64,000 nucleotides of DNA, taken from assembly GCA_003339415.1 (NCBI GenBank), contig PDHQ01000045.1:124070-188069 (forward strand), written 5' to 3'. Made by a program: the position numbers and the translations under genes. The notes beneath the pieces are model-generated. The model had not been told where the DNA came from. It did not search any database and saw nothing but the letters and a program-made list of their open reading frames with translations. The stretch comes from Ophiocordyceps camponoti-saundersi (nom. inval.). Taxonomy: Eukaryota > Ascomycota > Sordariomycetes > Hypocreales > Ophiocordycipitaceae. This document shows, one piece after another, positions 22,285-35,800 of the stretch; position 1 is the first letter of the stretch, and each line of letters opens with the position of its first letter.

Positions 22285-23244
22285 GCCGGAGAAGGAGGAG
22301 GTAGAGCTGGAGAAGATGGTGGTAAGGGTAGTAGTAGTAGAGGAAGTGAAAGAAGAAGTGGAAGAAGACGACGACGACGACGGGCCCGGCGAGGAGAGAA
22401 CGAATCGATAACCGAAACGAATAATCGCCCTGTCTGCGATGGTCACTGTGACAATCCGGGAAAGGTCAAAGATATCCCGCCGTCGTCCGTCTGTCGTCAA
22501 TGACGCGAGAGAGACAGATAGAGAGAGAGGATGAGAGAGACAGAGAGACAGGGAGTGTAGGAAAAAAATAGAAGGAAAGAATCGTGAGGTGGGGTCCGAC
22601 GGAGCTGCTCCTCTTTTTTTGGTGTCCCTCCCACTTTCCCCTTTGGATATAGACTCTTTGGCTGTGGAAACAGATTGGACGGACAGACAGACACTCACTC
22701 GAGTAACAATAACACGCCTGCAAGGCTGCAACTACTAACAACTGCAAAGAAGGAAAAGTCAAATTTGTCTACCTATGCCGTGCCGTGTTTCTCTGCCTCT
22801 CCATATACATACATACATACATAACAGTGTCGTGGCTCGCAGTTGGCCAGCTAGTGTACCCATCCGTCCAAGTCCTAATATTCCCCTTGGTTGCGTCTGC
22901 GTGTAACAGCCGACAGAGATTGAGCACCAACTACCTAGGCACGGTACTACATACATACTGCTCTTTCATCGGATGGCTTCTCTTGCCTCTACATCGGCAG
23001 TTCGTCTGTGTAGCATCCATGTACGATCCGAACTGCTTCTTACCTTCCCGGGTTTCCCATATGTATATAACGTGACACTAACACACTTCTCTTTGCCGTC
23101 CGGCTTGCGTCGAGCTTCATCTTAGGTAAGGTAGGCTTTAATTCCTTGTTCCATCCTATTCGGTCCCACGACTTCTCACTCCGAATATATCGTTAGTCCC
23201 CGCTCTCCGGCTTCTCCCCTCCCTTCTCTAACGCCTTCGCCTAG
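22285..23244. promoter_or_regulatory. Upstream region of the CPSase-ATCase gene up to the retrotransposon junction
   Basis: This is the leader and promoter of the pyrimidine gene. It is purine-rich on the plus strand, hence CT-rich upstream of the minus-strand ATG, between 22,330 and 22,700. A TACA repeat lies at 22806-22823. No discrete operator is recognised. Normal-composition DNA continues to the copia LTR at 23,245. The last five bases, 23240-23244 (CCTAG), are the copia target-site duplication. Confidence 0.55.
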
Positions 23245-23300
23245 TGTTGTGTGACACACCCTGTGTCTAGGCTGTGCCCCACTTAGGGCTTGAGCCCGGT
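23245..23300 (+). repeat. Copia-1 5' LTR, left fragment
   Basis: First 56 bp of the 163-bp LTR, aligning with 37640 onward in the 3' LTR (TGTTGTGTGACACA against TATTATATAATATA; differences are transitions). Interrupted at CCGGT by the gypsy insertion. Confidence 0.92.
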
Positions 23301-23711
23301 TGTAAGGGAAGCCTGTGCAAGATATACTAAAGAAGAGAGATAGCGATAAGCAGATTAGAAGAGAGGAAGAAGAGGGCATAAGTATAGATTATAGAGGTTT
23401 ACTTTAAGAGTTATATTAAGAGCAAAGCTAATTCTTACCGAATTATAATACTAGAAACTATTACGAACTATATACGAGGAGGTTACGACTTAGGGGTAAA
23501 CTCCTCGCGATACGAACTATATCTTCTAAAATCTTATCTAAGACCCTAGCGTAGTTTAAGAACTTATCTTCCGTATCTAACTACTTTATTAAGATTAGAA
23601 GCGCGTTATATATACTCCGAGTAATTTCGGTAAGGAGTTATAATAGCTTTATAATACTTACGTAATCTTTTAGTTATTTTTCCTATATAGTTATCTTATA
23701 ACTTTATTATA
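23301..23711 (-). repeat. Gypsy-1 LTR (3' LTR in element orientation)
   Basis: 411 bp, matching 32139-32549 base for base in length. The first ~50 bp still contain TG and CA dinucleotides lost in the other copy (AAGCCTGTGCAAG against AAGCCTATATAAG). Confidence 0.93.
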
Positions 23712-24001
23712 ACTATCTTTTTATTTTAAATAATTAAATATTAAGGTAAGATAGTTATAGGTTATTATAAGTTTATTATAGTAAAGTAAAAAATAAAAAA
23801 AAGTCGTAGGTAAGTAAAGCGCGTTATTAATAATAAAAAGCGCGCGTAATTATAGTAACGGTAGTAATTCGTTATTAATTTAAGCGAAGGTATAAGTAAC
23901 TTCGAACGCGTGCTACCTTTATTATAATTTTTTCCCTCCTATTATCTCTAAAAAGGTTAAGCTTTTAATTTCGGACTTTTATACGTAATAATATTATAGC
24001 G

Positions 24002-27000
24002 TATTTAGAAAAGATAGTATCGTATAGTAAGGTTACTAATAGCTATTATATTTATTATAACGCGGATAAGGTAGAACTTAGTATAGGTTCGCTCGATAAT
24101 AATATACCGCGTTATAACGTAAAAACGCTATAAGCTACTCCGCGAAAAACTTTAAATAAGAGGATAGAGGCCGAGCTTATAAAAGATATTATAAAAACGC
24201 TTAGTAGGAAAAGTATAAAATATAAGTAAATCGTTCGCATATCGTAAGGTATCTATTAATATAGTATAGGGACTTTAAGTAAAATATCGCTTACTATTAT
24301 TATAGAGGAAGATAGGAGAGGTAATAAGCTGCCCGTTAAGGTATAAGAGCTAAATCCTACTTCGTAGGAACTTAAAACCTTTACTAAAATATCGTTAAAT
24401 ATTAATAAGAAAAAGAAAACTATAATACTAAGTAGTAAGTTATTAAAGCGTAAGTAAATTAATTAGGTATTAGCTAGGTAATATTAATAGTTTATAAGCT
24501 CGGTAGATATTAGCTTTATAAGTAGGAGATTTATAATTAGTAAATTATTTACGGGTTTTAAGAAATTAACGCTAGGTAAGATAAGGGCGTTATAGGAGGT
24601 AGTAGCTAGTAATAAGATACCGAAAAAAGCGCGAAAGCCGGTATAGAAGACTCCTTTATCTCGTAAGAAATCGGTAAGTAAGGTCGCCGAGACGGCGCCG
24701 AAGATAATTATAGGCGAGAGGGATACTAAAAAAGAAGCGTAGCGATTTATATAAATTACTAAACTACTAATTAAGAAAAAGGTAATAGAGGATTAGGCTA
24801 AGGGTAAGAAATATAAGTATATTAGTCCCCTATCGATATAGAGATACTAATAAGCTTTAGGGGTTTTAAGTAAGGAATTTATTAATTCCTTAGATAAGGA
24901 AGATTTAGATAATTAAGATATTCCTACTAAGGCGCCGGTTATCTAAGTAAAGGATATTCTTAATAATAGTAATTAGTCTAATATAGAGTAATATAAGTTT
25001 ACGAAAATATATCGGAAAATAGTTAAGATTAATAAGGCTATAAAAAGGACGCGGTTTACCGATACGTATTTTAATACCGAGTATAATACTAAAATATTAA
25101 CTTATATTTACGGGGCCTTAAAAAATAAGAAAATATCGGTATTTACGCTAATAGGAAAAAAGGTAGCTAAATAGACCTCCTTATTAAAACTAATAAAAGT
25201 TATAAAAGTAGTTCGAGTAGAAGGTAAGTAAAGCGGGGTCCCTTTATAGTAAAAGCGAGGGCTTATTATTAACCGGTATATAGCGCTCGAGAAGATACTT
25301 ATTATCGATAAGGAAAACGTATTACGCTAGTTAATCTTTAACGTAGCGAAAAAAAAGGGGAAAGATACGGCGGCCGTAGCTTATCTAATTATACGTGCCC
25401 GGATTTAGAATCGTACTATATTTAAGTAGCGTTAGAATATGCTAACCGATAAGGGAGTTACGGCTAAGATTTATCGGATAATCGTAAACGAATTTAACTT
25501 ATATTAGTAGGAGATATAAGGTCCTAGTCTCTATAAGGTAGCGCTAGTTAGATATAATAAGTTAGATAATAATAGTAAGAAAGCGTCTAACTTAACTATA
25601 AGGCTAGCTACGCTATAACTAACGTAGCTTATTATAAAGGTATCGTATATCCGAGAAAAGAGGGTATTAATTATAGTTTATACCTTCGTAAAAAAAAATA
25701 TAAAATAGACGATATCTGCAAATTAGTTATCGTTATATACTTAAAATAGTATTATAAGGGATAAAATACTTAGTAATATTAGAAAATAGCTAAACTAATA
25801 TTAGGAATAAAGGAAAGCTTATAAGAAGCGAGAAGCCGCTAAGGAGGCGTAGAAATAGGACGCGGGACCGTCGATCGCGGAAAGAGATAGTTAGGCTATT
25901 AAGGAGGTAGTAAAGGGTAATATTATTATAAATAACTTACGTAATATAGAGGAAGGAGATAGTAAGGAAGAGAACGCTAAGGAGTAGAACGAAGAAAGAG
26001 ATAAAGAAAATCTTAAAGCCGCTAATAACGCGAAGTTCTTCCGGGAGGCTTTTAATAATAACTTATTTACCGATAGTAACGGCGAGAACGATAGTAAAGA
26101 TAAAAAGGACGCACTATTAGCGCCCGTAAGGGGGGGGAGTCGTGGCTAGGGCGGCAGTTAAGCGGGCGTAAGTGCTAGAAGAAGCGCGCCGCGCGTTAAG
26201 AAGTTAAAGAAAGCTATATAACTTATCCGGGGGTAAATTATTTACTTTAAGGTTAATTAATACCTTACTTACTTTAGGTCTAGTTTATCGTAATATTTAA
26301 CTTTAGTAGATAAAACGGAACTTTTTATTATATCTTACTATCGGACCGCTATTAAGGCGGTAAGATACGATTTTTACGTAAAGCGTAAAGTAACCTATTA
26401 TAAAGTACTAGCGCTAATATTAGGAGACCGTTATAATATAATAATAGTGCTTAAGGTCCTAGAAATAATATATACTATAACGTAGGAGGAAGCTAGTTTT
26501 AGGAGCGGTAACTTAGACTTTATAATCTTAGACTAGCTTAGAGAGGAACTTACTACGTAAGGGTAATATTTTACGAAGGCTTTTAACGTAGCCTTTAGTA
26601 TATATACTAGGGAGTTCCGCCTAAGTAATACGGCGAAAGGTAAGACTAAAGCGCGGAACTTATACCGTATTATAATTTATAAACGATAAGCTTTACTAGT
26701 TTAAAATAAGCTCGTATTCGGTGCGATCTGGCCCTATTTCGCTAGGGAGTTAGGGGTAGCCCTTAGTAGTTTAGGAGAGTTTATAAAGATTAAGGCCTAG
26801 GATATTAACTTCCTATTTTAACTAAAACTTAGAGATAACGGTTATAATAGCTAAGCGGCGGCCTTAGCTTATATTCGGCTACGGATCGGTAAAGTAATAG
26901 CTTTACTTAATACCCGAGAGATAAAAACGTAAAAGAAAAAGCTTAAGAAATAGCTCGACGCGTTTATACCTTATATAAATAAGGACTAGTATATCTTTAT

Positions 27001-27240
27001 TAATATAAAGGATAAGAAACGTATCCCGGTTAAGTAGATAACCGAGGAATAGTTAGAGGAGGGTCGGGTCCGGGTTTTAACTCGATTACCTTCGACTTAG
27101 AAGGTCGTTAAGCGAGCTATTAAGGAGGAAGATAAACTATCGGTTCGTTATTCGGGTAGGAATAAGAAACCCCGTACTAAGTAGAATAGGTAAATAAAAG
27201 TATAGCAAGTAATCGATATATAAGTTTATAAAAAACGAAC
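24002..27240 (+). pseudogene. Long antisense reading frame inside Gypsy-1, no recognised family
   Basis: One plus-strand frame (codon starts congruent to 2 modulo 3) can be followed for about 3.2 kb, roughly 1,080 codons, without a frameshift. It is interrupted only by TAA/TAG, the codons RIP makes from CAA, CAG and TGG. The sequence is Lys/Glu/Arg/Asn-rich with acidic blocks near 25,900-26,080 and a basic C-terminus (near 27,140-27,200). It lies between the chromodomain end of pol and the 3' LTR and is convergent with pol. It matches no gag, pol, env or transposase motif that I know. It could be an element-specific extra ORF or captured host sequence. Confidence 0.55.
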
Positions 27241-27289
27241 TTTTTTATATTTTTTTATTATTTTTTAGAACTTATTAATAAGTTAGGAT

Positions 27290-30200
27290 ATATTCGCTAT
27301 ATCCTTAATAGGGACTTATTAGTTATATTTTAAAAGCTATCTTTTCTATTTAACTAGAAAATAAACGTTACCATTTAGTATTTTTTAACCTTTAACCTCT
27401 TAGATTTCCTATTCTCTATTATCCTTTTCTAAATCTAGTATAAGGAGAGAGGTAAACGGGTTTTAGAGACTTTAAAAATACTAAGGTTTAAGGAGGGAGA
27501 TATAAAAAATATTATAAAGATAGCTATATTTTACTAGTAGGGCGAGGCAATATACTTAGGAGCCGATTTTTTAAAGAATACGGAAAGGTTTAATATAGCG
27601 AGGAAGGAGTTTCTTTTTCTCGCCCTTAAATTTAATATTCTTCGTAGAAAGACTTACTAAGTTACCGATTTTTAATATTAGCAGTATATAGTTTTTATTA
27701 TAGTACTTCGCCTACTTTTTAGTAGCGTATTTCTAGTAATCTATTAGATATTAGCGTAAGTTTACTATCTTATTTAGTCTAGCCTTAGCTTTAAGCGTTA
27801 CCTTAAGGGGAATATCTATAAAGATATAGAATTCTAAGTAATATCTATAAAATACCTTATTAGGTAAGATTCCTATAATTAAGTACTTTGCGTTATTTAT
27901 TATAAATTAAGTAATTAGTAATAGTTAAGGCTATAATACGCGTTTATTATTAGTAAAATAATAAAGGTAATATTATATTACCTAGTTTATCTATTCCGTT
28001 TACTTATCGGTCTAAGGGTAAAACGCGGTTAATAACCGTCTCCTAATCTTAGATAGTAGATAAAGGTCTAACTAGAAATAACTAATAAATAAGCTGCCCT
28101 TATTAGATACGATACCTTATAGAAGGCCGTAGCGGAGTTTTACCTCCTAGTAAAAAAGCTCGGCTAAGTCCCCTACTTTAATCGTATCCGAAATAGGAAG
28201 TAAGAGTAAGAACTTTATAAATCGATTAACGATTACGAGGATACTATTAACTTATTTATCTAGCTATATAAACTCTAGAAAACTAATAGTAAAGTTTAGA
28301 GATAGTTCTGCCTAAGGTTATAATAAAATCGGTAATAAATCTAACTTACTATATAAGCGGTGCTTTCGGGGAGCGACCCCTTAGTAAATCTAATAGGACC
28401 TAATATAAGATTTAATATCTTTATATATTACCTCCTAGTAGAATTTCCTAGTAAGGAGGTCCTAGGTACGTTCTATACCGAAATAACCCGCTAGTAAGTT
28501 ATCGTAATATAGTAATAGTAATTTATACTTTAACGCTACTTCTTATAATATTACTATACGGTCCTTCTAATAGACGAGACTATTAGAGTTAACTATCTAT
28601 AAACTTTATTTTCCCTATTAAGTCTTATTAAGCTTAGTAGCTTTTCGGCGTTATAACTAGAGATCTTCGCCTTAACTTCGCTATAGTAAAGTAAGGAGGG
28701 GAGTTAATATATCGGGCTCTAAGGGCTATTCTTATACTATTACCTTTTTTAAGGTCTAGCTCTTAAGGCGTTAAGTTAAGCCTAAGGTTATTAAAACTTA
28801 GTATAAAAAGTATATAGCTACTTTAAGGTAGGGGTTTTAATAGTTAGTTTAGTTTAACGCTATAGTATACTTAACGCGTAGTATATTATTAACTATTTTC
28901 TTACGTAGAATATCTAATCTTTCTATTATCGGGCCCGCTTTAAGTATATATTATAGTTTTCTTAAGGGGCTATTAGTAAGATTATTACGGCCTAGTTTAT
29001 AGAGGATATAGAAATCGAAGGGCGATAAGTAAGTTACCTAATATTATTAGCGGCAGTTTAAGTCCGATTATATTATAATTAACCGTAAGTTTAAGTAATC
29101 TAAGATTACCTTAACCGGAAATATCGATCTTTCTATATAATAGCGCTAATACTTAAATAATTTAATAATAGCGAAGAATTCCTTTTTAGCTACTATATAG
29201 CGTATTTTAGGGCTATTAAATTTCTATAACTAGCAAGCGATAATAAGGTATTACCCTTAATTATCGTATTATAAGAGGATACCGGCTATAGTAAAATCCG
29301 ATATATTAGTCTCGATCTTTATCTACCTCTTAAGATTAAAATATATAAGTAAGAGGGCTTTAGTAAATACCTTTTTAAGTTCTAGAAAGGCGGATTATTA
29401 GAGGGCGTTAAGCTAGTATCGGCCTAGTTTCTTCCTATTTTCGCTCCTTTTAAGTATATTAGTTAGGGGAGCGACGATATTAGAATATCGGGGAATAAAA
29501 CGCCGGTAATAGTTATAGAAACTTAGAAAAATCTAAAAATTATAAAAAAAGCCTAGTTCTTCCTAGTCGGCTATTACTTATATCTTTTTTAAGTTTATAG
29601 AGATATTATATATACCGACGATATATCTAAGGAACTTAACTACTTCTTAATAGAAGATATATTTAGTAATATTTACGTATAAGTTAGCTTCTCGGAGTTT
29701 CGCTAAGATCTCGCGAAAATATCGGGTATAATCCTCCTTTATTTTAAAGTAGATTAATATATCGTCTAAATAAACGATATAGATAATATTTACTAGGGTT
29801 TTAAATACTCGATTAATATAGTATTAGAAAATCGCCGGGGTATTTATTAAGCTAAAAAAAACGATAAGATACTCGAAATAACCGTATCGTAAGCGGAAGG
29901 TAGTTTTCTACTTATCGCCCTTTTTAATATAAATACGGTAATAAGCGTGCTAGAGGTTAATTTTTAAGAAAATCGTAGCGCCTTAAACCTAGTCTATAAT
30001 CTCCGAAATAAATAGGAGAGGGTAACGATTCTTAATCGTTACCTTATTAAGACCCCGGTAGTTTATATAAAGTCGTAGTTCCCTATCTTTCTTAGGGACG
30101 AAGAAGATAGGGGCGCTACCTAGGCTTTAGGATTCTCGTATCTAACCTTTACTTAGAGCGTTATTAAGGTATTCTTAGAGTACTTTAAGTTTAGTTTAGG

Positions 30201-31000
30201 AAAAAGGGTAGATAAGACCTTAAGGAGGCGTAGCGTTATTAACTAGATTAATAGCGTAAACGGTATCTTTTTTATTAGGAAGAATAAAGGCCTTAGATTT
30301 TAAGAATATATCTTCGAATCTAGCGAAAATTAGGGGTATTTCGATTTCTAATACCGGTAGTAGCTCGGAGTCTTCTTTATCTGCAAATATAGGAGGTATT
30401 AAGTCTAATATAACCTAAAAAACGTATAGATATTATTTAGCCTCTTAGACGAATTCCTTAGCATTAAGGAGGTAAGCTTATAGTAGTTAAGATAATTTAT
30501 ATTACTATTTACGAGTATCGGGGGATAAGTAGATTTATTCGGCTACTAAGGTAAGTATCCCTAAAGTAATAAAGTTATCGTTTATTACTATACTAAGGAC
30601 GCCGAAATAGTAACAAACTAGTATCTTTTCTATCCTATCTATATTACGAAGGGTAACCGATATCTCCTAAAGTTTATTAACTAGGGCGTATTTACCGATA
30701 CCTTTTACGGGGAGAGAAGGGTCGTTATCTAAGAGTAGTAATACGTATTCTCTTATAAAGAAAAGGTTAATAAAATCGATTTCGCTATAAGTATTAAATT
30801 TAATAAATACTAGAAAAAGAGTAAGTCTCGTTTAAAATATGCTAAAAGTTTTAAAAGTTTTTTCCGTTAAGAATATTAATAAAGAGACTTTTATATCGAT
30901 ATTTTTAAGTTTTTTAAACTTTTCTTTAATAAGCCGGCCTAGGTTCGTTTAGTCCTTATAGCTTTAGCTTTCTCCGGGTATTTCGATTAGTAGTTAGATT
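27290..31000 (-). pseudogene. Gypsy-1 pol relic (RT, RNase H, integrase, chromodomain)
   Basis: Minus-strand coding remains in Ty3/gypsy order. The RT catalytic YLDD box is at 29761-29772. The GPY/F region of integrase reads PFRILKKIGS-like near 27,550-27,600. The chromodomain, which in chromoviruses targets integration to heterochromatin, ends near 27,300. Many codons are TAG or TAA where Gln or Trp is expected. The outer limits are approximate. Confidence 0.8.
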
Positions 31001-32138
31001 CCTTATAGCTTTTCTTTTTATAATAAGAGTAAGTTAAAATATCCGATTTCTTATTAGATAGGTTCCTTTTATCTTTATTTTCCCTAAGGCGGTTAAAACC
31101 GCCGTTTTTATTCTAGGGCTTTAAGGAATTATCGTTACGATAATAACCTAAATTAGAGTTAGTCCGTTATTATTTCGTAAAGTTATCGTAGTAATATTAG
31201 TAAAACCTACCTAAGCTAGAATCTTAAATCTATTAAGCTAGGGAGACTATTTCCTAATAGTTAAAAGTATTTAGCTAGTGCTATTTAAAGATCTTAGCTT
31301 ATAGCTAAGAGAGTAATCGGGAGAAGTAATCTAAGGTAAGTTTTTTAGAAAGATAGGCGTCGAAGTATCTTTCTAAACCCTCTAAATAGATATAAAAATT
31401 ATAGGGTATCTAATTATCTTATTACTTAGCGTTTTAGAGTATAATAGCTATAGTTATAGTTTAATTCCCGGGATTTTTTAAAAAGTTATAAGATTATTTT
31501 TTAAAAGCGGGCTAATCGCCTATAAGTCGCGCTTATTCCTTAGTAAATAAGCTATATTTATAAGACTTTTAATAAGTATAAAAGTTTAGGTATATATTAT
31601 CTAAGGCTTTAAGAATCTTATTCTTATTTTTATAGTACTTTTTAAGTATTATAAAAAAGGAATTTTTAAAGTCCTTAAGCTAGTCTTAGTATTTACGAGT
31701 TATAGGTCGCTTCTTTAGTTTAATAATATTCGAAAATTTAATATCCTTATCTTAATTAAAATCCGATAATAAGAAGTAGCGCTTACGCTAGGAACTTATA
31801 GCTAAGTTAGTAAGGTTTCCTTTAAGGATTATAATATCCTTAAGATAGATACCTTATTCTTAAAAGAAGTTAGTAATAAAATTACGGAAAATTTCCTCCT
31901 AGGGAGTAAGACTACGTCGGGAGGCCTCCGGGGCTTTCGTAGGATAAGTTATCTCTAACTACGTAGGATAATCCGAAGGAGGGGGGGAAGAGATATCTAA
32001 GGAGCGGTCCTCCGCTTATAAAAGTTAGTTCTAGGAGCGCGTAGTATAAAGTATATTAAAACGTAAGGGGGTCGGTACCGAATTTAAAAAGATAAATCTA
32101 AGCTAAAAGTTAGTATCTCTTAAAAAAAGAATTAGAGT

Positions 32139-32549
32139 TATAAGGGAAGCCTATATAAGATATACTAAAAAAAAGAGATAGTAATAAGTAGATTAGAAAA
32201 GAGGAAGAAGAGGGTATAAGTATAGATTATAAAGGTTTATTTTAAAAGTTATATTAAAAGTAAAGCTAATTTTTACTAAATTATAATATTAAAAATTATT
32301 ATAAATTATATATAAGGAGGTTATAACTTAAGGGTAAACTTTTTGCGATATAAACTATATCTTCTAGAGTTTTATTTAAGACCTTAGCGTAGTTTAAGAA
32401 CTTATTTTCCGTATCTAACTACTCTATTAAGACCGGAAGCGCGTTATATATACTCCGAGTAGTTTCGGTAAGGAGTTATAATAGCTTTATAATATTTACG
32501 TAATCTTTTAGTTATCCTTCCTATATAGTTATTTTATAACTTTATTATA
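32139..32549 (-). repeat. Gypsy-1 LTR (5' LTR in element orientation)
   Basis: 411 bp direct repeat of 23301-23711. The differences I aligned are transitions in both directions, consistent with independent RIP of the two copies rather than simple ageing. Confidence 0.93.
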
Positions 32550-32554
32550 CTAGT

Positions 32555-32661
32555 TAAGTTAGTATATTAAATATACTAAATTAGTATAGAGGGGCTATTA
32601 GAGTTAAACTTAGTATTAGTAATATTACTGCCCGATCCGTAATAGCGTACGTGCCTTAATA
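32555..32661 (+). repeat. Copia-1 5' LTR, right fragment
   Basis: The remaining 107 bp of the LTR, aligning with the 3' LTR from the TAGGTCAGTATG segment to its end at 37802. Heavily C-to-T and G-to-A converted relative to the 3' copy. Confidence 0.92.
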
Positions 32662-32675
32662 GGTTATACGCTCGT
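32662..32675 (+). other. Candidate primer-binding site of Copia-1
   Basis: GGTTATACGCTC follows the 5' LTR directly. Reading the RIP-type ATA as ATG gives GGTTATG, the complement of CATAACC, which is the anticodon and loop of initiator tRNA-Met. Half-tRNA priming of this kind is known for Drosophila copia and yeast Ty5. The match beyond this core is imperfect. Confidence 0.4.
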
Positions 32676-32829
32676 TGCGCTAAATTACGCGTTTTTTACG
32701 ATAATAATCGATATTCCTTATAAGAGATCTTATTTAGGATCCGCTTAGCTATAGTAGACGCTACTATATTACCGACGCTATTATTTTAGGTAGGTAATAT
32801 ACCTAACCCGGTTTATAGAAGATTATTTT

Positions 32830-35800
32830 AGCTAAGAAAAGCTAAGATAAGCCTCGCTAAGGAAAATACTACTTATTTAGGTAATAAGGAGCCTATTTAG
32901 GCTATAAAAGAAGGTTACGATAACCTTATTAAAAAATATAAAGATAGGAGCGATCCTAATAGGTATAGAGAAGCTAAAAAGCTAAGAGAATTAGTAGTAT
33001 TAGGAGATATTAATTAGAATAGCGATTAAGTAATTTTAACTATTTCGGTATATTAACAAGCCTAATAGCGGTAAACTTATAGATATAAATATTAAGGCTA
33101 TAGAGAAATAGTAGGATAAGGAAGTTTATTACCGTTATCTTATTATATATTATTACAAGCTTACGATAATTCTCGGAATTCGCGATAGCAGCTAGAATTC
33201 GAATTAATTAGTATATTAGACCTTTATAGCCGTTAAGAAGAAATATAATATAGCTCCGAGAGTTACTTTCTCGTTAATTATAAAGGAAATATATATTATA
33301 AAGGCGGAGAACTTTATAACGTTCGGTGCCTTCGTAAAACGCCTTAATCTCCTATAAAGTTAACTTTACGTTATAATAAAAGAACCTTATAAGGAATAGT
33401 TTATTAGCGCTACGATTAACGCTATTAAAACCGTTATACTTTCCTAATATAAAGATTAGATATATAAGCTAGCTAAATAGAAGCCTCCGATAAAGGATAA
33501 GGTTTTAGGTTTCTTTTAAAATTACGCTAAGCTTATTAATAATAAGAAAAAAGATACCTTTTCCGTAAATTAGAATACGAAAAAGTAAAACGAAAAGCGA
33601 GATAACGCCCGAGGAAGAGGTTAAGGCCGCGGTAAAGGCTATAGCCGCGGAAATTATAGTAGCAGAGCCTCTTCTCCCACTTAAGAAGGCTAGAAAGGAC
33701 GATATTTTAATTATAGATACTTTATTCCCGAGGGTAGTAAGCCTTATAAGGAAGAAAATTGCTAAAGGTTATATTTAGAGCTACGCTTACCCCTAAGAGA
33801 TTAGTATTAATAGAAGTAGATTACGGTATTAGAAGCTATTACGAAGGCTAGATAGATATATAAACTTATAGCTACTAGCCTTAGCGTTACTTAAGATAAT
33901 ATTATATACGACTCTAAAGCCGGAGGCTATATATTTAATAACTTAAAATAGTTTATTAAGATTTATAAGAATATTATAATTAACCTTTTCCGCGCCGCTA
34001 ATAGCGGAGATCTATAGCCTTAGGGAGAGGGTAAGGTTAAGATAAACCTACCTAACGGTAATTCGATAATTCTATTATAGGCCTTTTATTACCTTAATAT
34101 TTAAGCGAATTTAATAAGTATAAGCGTTCTAAAAGAAAAGGGCGTTATCGCCGACCTTAAAACGAATTTCCTTATTAAAAGAGGCACTAAAGAGCGTATT
34201 TACTATCTTAACGATCGACTTCGAGTTATTTATGCTACCGCTACGGGCGGCGATTAAACCGTAATCGAGGTATTCGCTACTTTACTATATAAATCGCTAA
34301 GGAAGGGCTTAAAGGCTAATTTTGCTATTATATACGAGCGCCTTATATACGCCGGCAAAGAGAAGGTAACCCTAGCTTATTAGAAAGTAAGGATTCTAAT
34401 CGATAAAAATATTATTAAAAGCTTCTCGTGCGAGGCCTATTAATTTACTAAAGCTAATACTATAATTAGTAGGGATTTGCTAGTAAGGCCTATAAGGTTC
34501 CTTAATATTATTTTTTAAGATATTATCGAATATAACCTATTAGGAATAGGCGGCGCCCGCTATTCTCTGCATAGAATCGACGCCTTTATAAGATTCTACT
34601 AAACGATAGCTACTAACTTAAAGGGTTAGGCTTTTAAGCTTTTTCGTAAATAGAAAAGATAGGTTAATACCTTTTCTAGAGGAATTCCTATAGCTACGAT
34701 AACTTTCGATAACGTATAGGAGTTTAAAAGCGAGGTAATTAAAGCTTAGGCTTTTTAGGATAGATTCGTTCTATATTATTTAACCCTATATAACCCTTAA
34801 TAAAACGGTCTTATAGAGAGAGCCGGCAGAACGCTTTTAACGATAGTAAGAGCTATTTATCTATATATATAGCTTCCCGTAACCCTCTAGCTATATTATA
34901 TATCGATAGTAGCGTATATTGCGAATTTGCTGCCTACGAAAAGTAAAGAGAGCCCTCTCGAGAAGGTTATAAAGACGCTTAATCTGCCCTATAAATATAA
35001 TATTAGCTACTTACACGCCTAGGGCTATATAGCATACGTGATAAAGCCGAAAGAGAAGATCGTAAGGTTAGAGAAAATAGCTCCTCGAGCTTAGAAGGGT
35101 AATCTCGTCAGCATTAAGGGCCTATATAGCTATATCTTTAAGATATAGCTTCCTAATTAAGGAATCGTTATTCGAGTATAAGATATACGCTTTATTAATC
35201 GTGCCGGTGCCCCTACCGTTAAAGAGGACCTATTAGTCGAATTTAAGGCTTATTTAGAAGAAAAAGGTAAAATTATCGAATTTAAACCTATTATTTTTCC
35301 TTATAAGGAGAAAGAGAAAACTTCCTATAGCTAAACTAGCGGTATTAACGTTTTATAATCCTCTAATATATTAAGTATTAAATAATCGAGGAAATATTTA
35401 ACTATTATAGCCGGATTATTAGATACGTCGAATTCGAATATTTAAGAGGAATTTATAGGGCTATTAAAAAAGCGTTTTAAAACGCCCGAAGGAAACTCTT
35501 CGCACCTTCTCTTACCGAATCTTACGCCTTATCGAGGCAGAGAGGCACCGCGCCCGTTTTTCGATAGGAATACGCTTCTTCGATTAATCGAGGAAGTTAA
35601 TAAAAAGGCATAACTACTACCGATAGCGCCTATAACCTTAAATCTTCCTAGCGGCTAGGTTTACGATACTAATAATCGTAATAATCCTAACAAATTAGCT
35701 AGTAACTTATAAAACCTTCGGCTAACCGATCTAATACTTAAAAAATAACCTTCTTAATATTTACGCGAGCGCGAGGTATTAATATTATCTTCTACCTTAA

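Larger units (their letters stand above)
23301..32549 (-). mobile_element. Gypsy-1: chromodomain Ty3/gypsy retrotransposon nested in the Copia-1 LTR
   Basis: Two 411-bp direct repeats (23301-23711 and 32139-32549) bound the element. The flanking pentamers are CCGGT (23296-23300) and CTAGT (32550-32554), one target duplication with two RIP-type transitions. Pol lies on the minus strand: the reverse transcriptase YLDD motif is at 29761-29772, a GPY/F integrase tail at about 27,500-27,600, and a chromodomain-like end (VYFLVKW...YNQ) at about 27,300-27,430, which marks a chromovirus. Gag is expected between about 31,000 and 32,100. A further long reading frame on the opposite strand fills 24.0-27.2 kb. 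CpA/TpG are almost absent, so all frames contain RIP stops. Confidence 0.92.

Noticed and set aside
22285..22731. N-terminal extension of the CPSase-ATCase frame (149 extra codons)
   Set aside because: The extension has no ATG, is CT-rich leader translated as Ser/Leu/Thr repeats, and the family begins near the ATG at 22284.
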